Assembly (NCBI GenBank): GCA_016713335.1
Contig: JADJPH010000038.1
Span: 1-64,000, forward strand
Source: Candidatus Fredericiella danica
GTDB taxonomy: Bacteria; Chloroflexota; Anaerolineae; Caldilineales; Caldilineaceae
Length of the DNA stretch: 64,000 nucleotides
Reading direction: 5' to 3'
Shown: positions 56,986-64,000 of the stretch, one piece after another
Layout: each line of letters starts with the position of its first letter
How positions within the stretch are numbered: the first letter of the stretch is position 1
Notes under the pieces: generated by a model
The model's database searches: none
The model's input: the letters and a program-made list of their open reading frames with translations, nothing else
Told to the model about the DNA's origin: nothing
Translations under genes and position numbers: made by a program

Positions 56986-58935
56986 TTACGGCTCCAATTC
57001 GAGTTCAAGCGCCGGCGCCATGAGGGTTGCGTCCGGACCGGTGTACAACCCCACCAACAGCCGCACCGGCGCCCCCGGCGTCAACGCAATGGTGTGACTG
57101 TCGATCAACACCTCGCCCGGTTTCCACCGCGATGTTGGATAATATTCGCCGCCGGGACGCCGATCATCTTGTCCCAACTTCCCACCCTGTTGGTCAAACA
57201 CCTGCACTGTCGTCGTATAGTCCGCGGCAAGCGGGGCTTCCACACGCCACCGTAGGTCCACCTGCACTTGCCCATCCTGCTCTACCCAATCATAGCCAAG
57301 CAACGTGAGCGGCCCATACGGTGCATTCACCGGCGTCGACGGTGCGCTGCCCGCCGCAACACCCGTCACTTCAACCAGCGGCGGCGTGGCAGGCTGCAAG
57401 GCAAAGCGCGCTTCCAGACCCGGCATCGGTTTGATCAGGAATACCGGCTGCGTCCCCCCCTCATCCAATGCACTCTGCACGGTGGCGCCAATGTCGGCGA
57501 AGCGTTCCCCTGGTGCGATCAACGGGAAAAGCCCCGTGTAGCTCGCGCCGGCTCCCTCTACATGCTGAAGATAGAAGAGGGGCGCAATCTCGTTGCGGTC
57601 ATTGCTCACCAGGATCGCATCTTCCGGCGGCCTGGCGAGCAAGATGGCATCCCAGGCGGCGCGCGTTGCCAGACTCTCATCATGCAGTTGCTGTAGCAGC
57701 GGGGTGTACTGCATCCACATGGATACAGGGATATAAAACAGTAGCACCATCAGCAAATAGGTCCAGATAGGCGCCACCGCATGGTCCATCGTCGCCGGCG
57801 TGACCTCTGCCTTTGGGATTTGCTCATGCGCCCCAGTCATGCGATAGAACGTATCGCCAAACCCCGCAGCACCAAAACCGGCCCAAAGGCAGCCAACAAG
57901 ATAGAGCGGAAGGTAGTAAACAAAGATATCCCCAATGCCATAGAACAGATTAAACACCTGTTGCAGGACGGCATACCCTACGGTTAACACAAGCATCGGC
58001 CAATTGCGCGCCCGCACGAGAAACACGATGCCAATCACGATCAACACCACACCGGACCACTCAAAATGGCGGAGCCAGAGCAGCAAAGCAGTTGGGATGC
58101 CACTCAGCGCTGTCGGCGCATCGTAGAACCCAACGGAGATCGAACGCCCCGTCACAAAGTCCAGAAACGCCTGGAGGCTGCCGTCGTAGAGCGAGAGTGT
58201 CCCATCACCAAAGCGCTGATGATACCAGGGCGACGCGGCTGGCCCGCTCCGCAGCGGCACGTAGAGATAGAGCAAGAAGGGCGCCAGAAACGCCAGGACT
58301 GCCCACAACCACGCACGCGCAGGCCGCCACCAACTGCGATTGGCCATGAACAAATAGGCCAGCAGTGGCGGCAGCAGGAGAATCGTCGTCGCATGGTGAG
58401 TCAGCGAAAGCCCCGTGATCAAGGCAAATAATATCAACAACCGCGGCGCAGGCCGTTCCGCACGGGCAAGGTTCTGCGCCACCAGCAGCAGCCCAACGAT
58501 AAAAAGCAGATGGAGCGTATACACTTCCGCCTGTGCGCTTTGACTGCGCAGCGTGGGGTTGGCCAGCAACATGGCGGCAGCAAACACCGCGGCCAACCGG
58601 CGAATGGCAGCCATGCCCGGCAGCCAATGCACGGCAAGCCAGTAAAAGAGTCCGACCGTGACGCCGCCGATCAATGCGCTCAATGCGTTCAACGCATAGG
58701 CAGGCGAAATCCCGAAAAGCGCCAGTAAATGCTGCCACAATCCGCCGGCGATCAGGTACAACGGATAGCCAGTCGGGTGCGCCAGTCCCCACTGCCATGC
58801 CGCAACCTGAAATTCACCGGCGTCACCAGGCAGAATTCCGGGCGCAACATTGCGCAAAAGCAGCCCTGCCGCCAAAGCGGTGATAATGATGGCGAGTTGA
58901 CGGTCACCAAGTGACCGGGGTTCCGATTTGACCAT
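56986..58935 (-). CDS. DUF2723-family membrane protein
   Basis: A 649-residue polytopic membrane protein. The N-terminal motif GILPGDAGEFQVAAW and AHPTGYPLYL are hallmarks of DUF2723 proteins, GT-C-fold relatives of mannosyltransferases. A soluble C-terminal part of about 200 residues follows the membrane core. It probably acts in surface glycosylation. Its ATG overlaps the start of the divergent glycosyltransferase gene. Confidence 0.83.
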   Translation of the reverse strand: MVKSEPRSLGDRQLAIIITALAAGLLLRNVAPGILPGDAGEFQVAAWQWGLAHPTGYPLYLIAGGLWQHLLALFGISPAYALNALSALIGGVTVGLFYWLAVHWLPGMAAIRRLAAVFAAAMLLANPTLRSQSAQAEVYTLHLLFIVGLLLVAQNLARAERPAPRLLILFALITGLSLTHHATTILLLPPLLAYLFMANRSWWRPARAWLWAVLAFLAPFLLYLYVPLRSGPAASPWYHQRFGDGTLSLYDGSLQAFLDFVTGRSISVGFYDAPTALSGIPTALLLWLRHFEWSGVVLIVIGIVFLVRARNWPMLVLTVGYAVLQQVFNLFYGIGDIFVYYLPLYLVGCLWAGFGAAGFGDTFYRMTGAHEQIPKAEVTPATMDHAVAPIWTYLLMVLLFYIPVSMWMQYTPLLQQLHDESLATRAAWDAILLARPPEDAILVSNDRNEIAPLFYLQHVEGAGASYTGLFPLIAPGERFADIGATVQSALDEGGTQPVFLIKPMPGLEARFALQPATPPLVEVTGVAAGSAPSTPVNAPYGPLTLLGYDWVEQDGQVQVDLRWRVEAPLAADYTTTVQVFDQQGGKLGQDDRRPGGEYYPTSRWKPGEVLIDSHTIALTPGAPVRLLVGLYTGPDATLMAPALELELEP

Positions 58936-58954
58936 AAATTGCGTTCACTTCATA

Positions 58955-59659
58955 ATGGCGAAGATTGGGAAGGCTAACGTTCACGTCCTCACCGTCGACG
59001 ACAATTCGCCGGACGGCACCGGCGCCATCGCCGATCAACTGGCCGCCACCGATCCTGGCGTGCATGTCCTCCATCGCTCGGGCAAACTGGGGCTTGGCAC
59101 AGCCTACAAAGCTGGCTTCCGCTTTGGCTTGGAAAATGGCTACCAATATATCTGCACGATGGATGCAGACTTCAGCCATAACCCCGATGCGTTGCCGCAA
59201 CTCTTGGAGAAAGCCGGGAGTGGCTACGATCTGGTGGTCGGCAGCCGCTATGTGCCCGGTGGCAGCGTCGTCGGTTGGCCGGCCAGCCGCAAGGTCATCA
59301 GTTACTCTGCCAACTGGCTGGCGCATAAAGCGCTCGGCGTCACCACCAAAGACTGCACCGCGGGTTACCGCTGCTATCGCCGCCAGGTTCTCGAAAGCGT
59401 CGACCTCGACCACATCTTCAGCAACGGTTACAGCTTCCTGATCGAAATGGCGTTTCTCTGCCAGCGCGCAGGATACCGGATTGGTGAGGTGCCTATCACA
59501 TTTGTGAACCGCACCGAAGGCGCCAGTAAGATCAACCGGAGCGAGATCTATCGTGCCTTCTATACACTGGTGCGGCTCCGCACCAGTGCACTGCCCTGGG
59601 ACCGCATCGTCCAGGTCTACCGCCGGCGCCGCACGATCCCGTCTAAAGAACAAAACTAG
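58955..59659 (+). CDS. Polyprenol monophosphomannose synthase-like GT2, N-terminally truncated
   Basis: A GT-A-fold family 2 glycosyltransferase close to dolichol/polyprenol-phosphate mannose synthases (VLTVDDNSPDGTG, GLGTAYKAGFRFGL, the DADFS metal site, SRYVPGG, TKDCTAGYRCYRR). The typical first 20-25 residues (the VIPTYNEAENI strand) are missing in all frames; the region upstream is already the divergent DUF2723 gene. The ATG at 58955 is the best start available. It would use a nucleotide sugar and polyprenyl phosphate to feed GT-C enzymes nearby. Activity is doubtful without the first strand. Confidence 0.8.
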   Translation: MAKIGKANVHVLTVDDNSPDGTGAIADQLAATDPGVHVLHRSGKLGLGTAYKAGFRFGLENGYQYICTMDADFSHNPDALPQLLEKAGSGYDLVVGSRYVPGGSVVGWPASRKVISYSANWLAHKALGVTTKDCTAGYRCYRRQVLESVDLDHIFSNGYSFLIEMAFLCQRAGYRIGEVPITFVNRTEGASKINRSEIYRAFYTLVRLRTSALPWDRIVQVYRRRRTIPSKEQN

Positions 59660-62525
59660 CGACCAATCTCGAGCCAGTCAACCGCGCCTGCCAGGTCCCT
59701 GCGGTCGCGGTTCAAACTCACGCGCAAGAAGGCTTCACCAGGGTTGACATCCTGCGCCGCCGTGCCGGGCGCCGCCCCCTTGACGCCGGCCAGGGCAAAC
59801 GCCTGCCCTTGTAGACCCTCCAGGGTCACATCCGCGCCAAGACTGCGCAACCCCTGCACCGCAGCCTCCGATAGGTTCTGCCATGCATCGCCGTAACTGG
59901 CGATCAGAACCGACGCTCCCGAAGGGATCTCGTCCAGATACACGACAAGCCGTTCGCTCTCAGCCGCGCTTCCTGCCGTATCAAAGCCGGCTTTGTCCTT
60001 GAGCTCCCCCGTCTTCGGATCGAAGAGCGTGACGTTGACACCACGCCTGCCCGCCGAGCCATCGCGCTGCTCGCCCTTGTCGTCAAAGAGCGCAATGAAG
60101 CCGCCATCTGCAAACGCCTTGAGATCCGCGTCCACGGGCAGGTCGACCCCAGTCGTGCCAATTTGCCGGCTGCCGGGGACCACAACGCGCGGTGACGCAG
60201 ACCATGACCACACGAGTTCCAGCCGGTTGAGTGAATTGGTCAGAACCGAACCCGGCACCTGCCATGCGACCGTCTGCCAGCCGTCCACCAGGGTATGCGA
60301 CTCAAACGGTTGGCCGTTGACCATCAATGCCACCTGCTGGGGTTTGCTGCCAGGATAGGTGAATGGATGCACCTGCGTCTGCACCGTGTAGGCCGCCGTA
60401 GGGTCAACCTGACGCAACGGCACGAAAAACTGGCTGGCCGCGCCTGTGGCCCAATTCGCCGGTGCGTCATAGATCGAATCGACTTCGGCTTCATCCCAGC
60501 CTTCACCGCGATACGGGTTTGTCCCTGCCACCCCGAGATCGATCCGGAACGTATCGGCGCCTTCCGGCTGAACCACGCGGTACGCCTCGATACCATCCGC
60601 CGCATAGAATGGCTCCGCCTCCAGCGGCAGCGTCGACTTCACAAAGTCCCACGACGCCTGCCAGGTGGTATCGTAGGGGCGCCTGCCTGCGATCGGCGGC
60701 GTCAGCACCACGTAGCCGGTATTGTACAAATACACCAGATCCGGAGCCTGTGCTGCGGCCGCGGCCGATATCTCTGGCGCTACCTCGCGCCCGAATTCGA
60801 CCTCCGTCAGTGCCTGGAAATAGGGGATGCGCCGAAAATAGTCCATCTTGAAATCAGGCGCGCGGCTGATGTTGCCGCCCAGCATGGGTTTACCGTGCGC
60901 GGATTGGTAATACTGGAGCAGGGTCTGTTCGGGACCATAGACCCCAAAGCTGTTACGCCAGCCGAGTGGCAGTTGGAGGACACTGACAGGCGCCGGATCT
61001 GCCGCAATCTGGGCATACACCGCCGGGATCCGCGCGTCGGACAACGGGAAGGGGACCGCAGCGTGTTCAAAGATGACCAGCCCTGCCAGAAGGACCGCCA
61101 CCACACCGCCCGCCGCCACCTGTCCCTGGCCGCGTTGCCCTGCGCCGGACGCGCCATCTATGGCGCCTGCGGCGCGATTGCTCCACGCGCCAAGTTTCCG
61201 AAGGAGCCAATAAACGCCCCACCCTGCCAGCACGGCCAGCGCCAGCATCAAGACCGCGCTGTTGCGATTCGGCGCGCGGTTCGCCTGGACAATGGGCAGG
61301 TAATGCAGGAGGACAAACGGTAACGGGACCGTGGTCTCAAGACCATCTAGATCAAAACGGTAACGCCCGTTGATCTGAAGCAGGGGACCCAACGTGAACA
61401 GACCAAAAATGACGGCGGTCCAGATCCAAATCGCAACTTTGCGCCGGTAGATAACGGCGCCGAGCAATGCCAGGGCAAGGCTCACCCACCCCAGAAACAC
61501 CGTGTTGACATCGCGGAATCCGGGTAGTTCCGGATTGGCGGCGCGCGCTTGCACCTGATGCAGGGTGTTCACAAGTTCGCCCCCAAAGAGCGGATGGAGC
61601 ACCGTAGGTGTGAACCAGCCCAACAGGTCGGTGCTCAGCATCAGGGCATCGCCCCAACCCTTCAACCCAAAATCAGCCGTGCGGAACGCCATCAGAATTG
61701 GCACCAGGGCGGGCGCCCAGACAAGCGCACCGGCAATCCCCAGAATGACAAGGTCAATGACCAGTTCACGTAAAACACCCCAGCGCGAACCCGCCTTTGG
61801 CTTTTGCACCAGCGCCGCAACCACAACGATGAGGGTGAAGATCGCCAGGAAGAGCGCCAGGATCATCTCGGCCAGACCGGCAAATGCCAGGAAGACGCCG
61901 GCCAATGCCGCGCTCCGGCGCCGCGTCTTTGCCGATAAGCCGGTATTGAAAGCCCGAAGCAACATCAACGCATAGAACGGGAGCCACTGCGTCGTCACCA
62001 TGTCGTAGTGACCCAACGCCGAGTAGACCGCCCGATTACTCGCAAACGCAAAGAGCGCGCCCGCCACCACCCCGCCCACTGCGCCTGCCTTATTGACCGT
62101 TGACGATTCTCACTCTTCTCCCCCGCCAGCAAATAGACCACCAATAACCATGTGCCATACCCGCTCAACACCGTACTCGCCAGCAGCGTCACATTGCTCG
62201 CAAAGGGTAGGTTTACCGCCAACGCTAATGGCAGCGCCACGAGGACGTGATAGAAGTTGTAGGTGTACAGCACCAGATCGATGCCGAGCGGATACCAGAT
62301 CAGGTCGGATTGTAGCGGCGAACGGAGATTGTCGATCAGGGCGTGCTTGAAATACCAGATGTTCCAAACAAAGGTGGATTCATCAAAGGCCCATTGTGGC
62401 ACGCCCGGCACGTGCGTGGTGAGATTGGAGGCCAATGGCCACGTCAGCACAAGGGCAAGGACACTGAAGAGCAACAGCGCGAGCGCGTGTGGCGCCCAAC
62501 GCCAACGCATAGACGGTGAAGTCAT
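59656..62525 (-). CDS. YfhO-like polytopic membrane protein (frameshifted)
   Basis: A GT-C-like membrane protein of about 950 residues. It has many transmembrane helices (LALLLFSVLALVLTWPLAS) and an N-terminal acidic loop (FDESTFVWNIWYFKHAL), followed by a large C-terminal soluble domain. The frame changes between about 62079 and 62110, in a hydrophilic stretch containing a TTGACCGTTGACGATT repeat-like sequence. Joining there gives GAVGGVVAGALFAFASNRAVYSALGHYD. Its stop codon shares CTAG with that of the convergent GT2. It is probably another surface-sugar transferase. Confidence 0.78.
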
Positions 62526-63289
62526 GGTTTCTCGGCGATGCAGATCACGCTCACGCCAAACGGCAGACTGACACGCTCCAACAACTCTGCCTCAAGCCAG
62601 CCAACGCCATGCAGAATGGAGTTGACGGGTTCAGGAATCGCCTCCATCTCAACCTGATAGTCCTCCCCCTCGCCTTCGAGGTGCGGACTCTTCAGACCGG
62701 GGTTATAGGGGCGCAACACACGGACGCCGGCCACGGCCGGGAAGAGGAAGAAGTTGTTGTAACTGATGCGCCGCACCCGAAAACCGGACAATGCCAACTT
62801 CTGATCCAGTTCACTTGCGGTGTAACGCCGCTGATGGGCGTTGATCTCGTCGTTATAGCTCCACAGCCACATGAAGGCCGGGACTGTCACAATGACTTTG
62901 CCACCCGGTTTCAGCACACGCACGATCTCATCAAAGACGCCCAGTTCATCCGGGATGTGCTCCACCGTGTCAAGCAACGCCACCAGATCAAAGTGTGCGT
63001 CTGGAAACGGCAAACAATCGCCACTGCCTTGCAGCACGGTGAGACCACGCGCCTGCGCCACGGGCAGCGGCATCGGGTTGAAATCGACGCCAATGACCTC
63101 GCCATAGTGCGCCAGGTGGTGGGCCATATTGCCGGCGCCGCCCCCGATATCCAGAATGCGCCGGCGCCCCCCGGGCGGAATCGGCCCTAACTCGGCATCA
63201 AGATACTTCAAGATGGCGCGCGTGCGCCCGGCGAACCAGGCGTGGCGATCTTCGTCAAGAATGGTTAAGTGAGGTGTGGCCACAATCAA
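62522..63289 (-). CDS. Class I SAM-dependent methyltransferase
   Basis: A 255-residue methyltransferase with a glycine-rich motif I (ILDIGGGAGNMAHHL), the acidic loop GVDFNPM and the later LLDTVEHIPDELGVFDEI. The C-terminal part has a substrate-specific extension (NNFFLFPAVAGVRVL). It lies in a chain of overlapping genes (ATGA with the next gene). Substrate, lipid- or sugar-linked, is unknown. Confidence 0.85.
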   Translation of the reverse strand: MIVATPHLTILDEDRHAWFAGRTRAILKYLDAELGPIPPGGRRRILDIGGGAGNMAHHLAHYGEVIGVDFNPMPLPVAQARGLTVLQGSGDCLPFPDAHFDLVALLDTVEHIPDELGVFDEIVRVLKPGGKVIVTVPAFMWLWSYNDEINAHQRRYTASELDQKLALSGFRVRRISYNNFFLFPAVAGVRVLRPYNPGLKSPHLEGEGEDYQVEMEAIPEPVNSILHGVGWLEAELLERVSLPFGVSVICIAEKP

Positions 63290-64000
63290 ATCTTTCCCAG
63301 GAGCAACTGCTCGCCGCCCCCAATCTCCAGGATCCGCACCGCCAGCGTTGCCGGCGAACGGGCTTCGAATTCGTACACTCCGGCTATCAATTGCGCACGC
63401 TTTGGCGGAGCATCTGCCAGCGCAACGCGCAACACCTGACCATCATAGTCCGGATCGATCACAACGCTGTCTACTGAGCTCCGCCAATCCACGCCTACAG
63501 GCAAGGCTTCGGCTGGCGCCAACGCAACCCGTATTCTAGTCGCTGACCCGTCAATCCGGGTAATTGAAAGGGTCATTTTTGGCAGGCAGACCGCTTCCGG
63601 CGGTCTTGCCGGCGGCGGATCCGTTGTAAATACTGCAAAGCCGGTCCAGGTAGGTTCATCAGTGCAGACGCCCTGTAGCCGGCGCGTGACGGTCTGGATT
63701 GCGCCCAGATTGCGATCACAGCCCACCCAGCGCCGCCCCAACTTCTGCGCCACGGCCAACGTGGTGCCAGAACCACAGAAGGGGTCCAGCACCCAATCGC
63801 CCGACCGCGTGGCGGTCTCGATGATTCGTTCCAGCAGCGCCTCGGTCTTCTGTGTGGGATACCCCAGATCCTCGCCCGGCGCCGTGCCCAGACCGGGAAT
63901 ATCCTCCCATACATTGTCGACGGCCCGTTCCAGCAGATGGCGCCCATCACCCAGCGCCGTCAGATAGTATTTGACCCCGAGATTTCCCCCGTTGGAACAA
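63286..64000 (-). CDS. DNA methyltransferase, 5' end outside the window
   Basis: The C-terminal part of a beta-type (permuted) DNA N4/N6-methyltransferase: KTEALLERIIETATRSGD followed by the SAM-binding motif VLDPFCGSGTTLAVAQKLG. The DPPY-type catalytic motif must lie beyond the right edge. The remaining 120 residues or so form an extra domain (FTTDPPPARPPEAVC...). The frame runs open through the window edge, so it is partial. It overlaps the next gene by 4 bp. It may be an orphan enzyme or part of a restriction system whose other gene is not visible. Confidence 0.82.
   Translation of the reverse strand, partial: CSNGGNLGVKYYLTALGDGRHLLERAVDNVWEDIPGLGTAPGEDLGYPTQKTEALLERIIETATRSGDWVLDPFCGSGTTLAVAQKLGRRWVGCDRNLGAIQTVTRRLQGVCTDEPTWTGFAVFTTDPPPARPPEAVCLPKMTLSITRIDGSATRIRVALAPAEALPVGVDWRSSVDSVVIDPDYDGQVLRVALADAPPKRAQLIAGVYEFEARSPATLAVRILEIGGGEQLLLGKI

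Noticed and set aside
63286..64000. Complete restriction-modification system at the right edge
   Set aside because: Only the C-terminal part of a DNA methyltransferase is in the window; no nuclease can be seen.

Overview
The window looks like a chromosomal segment of a free-living Chloroflexota bacterium, most likely near Anaerolineae or Caldilineae, probably from a metagenome or draft assembly. The call rests on gene style: LysM lipoproteins with Pro/Thr linkers, a sortase, a STAND NTPase with a TPR partner, DUF2723 and YfhO-like membrane proteins, several B12-binding radical SAM proteins, and dispersed GATTGGA and CTTTGTCT short tandem repeats. I saw no tRNA, rRNA, CRISPR array, transposase or prophage. 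The 3' edge cuts a DNA methyltransferase.

Layout. 0-11 kb: housekeeping and metabolic genes (TRIC-type channel, nadE, an FAD oxidoreductase remnant, ald-hisS, a 2H phosphoesterase, sppA, a class V aminotransferase, a phosphodiesterase). 11.4-15.6 kb: LysM lipoprotein, sortase, tsaB-rimI and nfo. 15.6-25.5 kb: a minus-strand block of iron-sulfur biology, with four radical SAM proteins plus MoaA, Nfu, an A-type carrier, rhodanese, DUF2203 and a SufR-like Fe-S repressor. 25.8-28.5 kb: STAND NTPase with sigma-region-4-like HTH and a TPR partner. 28.5-32.2 kb: a partial complex I operon (nuoB, nuoCD, nuoI). 32.3-45 kb: hydrolases, a FAD oxidoreductase, thioesterase and ATP-grasp pair, HD and EEP phosphatases, a RarA-methyltransferase fusion, an M16 peptidase and a secreted LysM protein. 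45-48 kb: secA. 48.2-56.9 kb: a sugar module of YesN/YesM-type two-component system, YtfQ-YtfR-YtfT-YjfF-like ABC importer and a TlpA-like lipoprotein. 57-64 kb: cell-surface glycosylation genes and methyltransferases.

Most interesting observation. Three transcription units in the Fe-S block (the SufR-like gene, a radical SAM operon with two small proteins, and a B12 radical SAM gene) have nearly identical promoters. Each has a -35 box, exactly 17 bp, a -10 box, and a related 31-34 bp A/T-rich imperfect palindrome abutting the -35. This suggests a small co-regulated regulon, plausibly under the SufR-like protein.

Quality caveat. About a third of the genes, including conserved hisS, secA and nuoCD, are interrupted by one or more indels. 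Several map to homopolymers that are one base too long or too short, so many frameshifts are probably sequence errors. They are annotated as single genes with the break located. Two other lesions (a missing internal block in the 2.9-4.1 kb oxidoreductase and a missing N-terminus in the 59 kb glycosyltransferase) cannot be explained by single-base indels.
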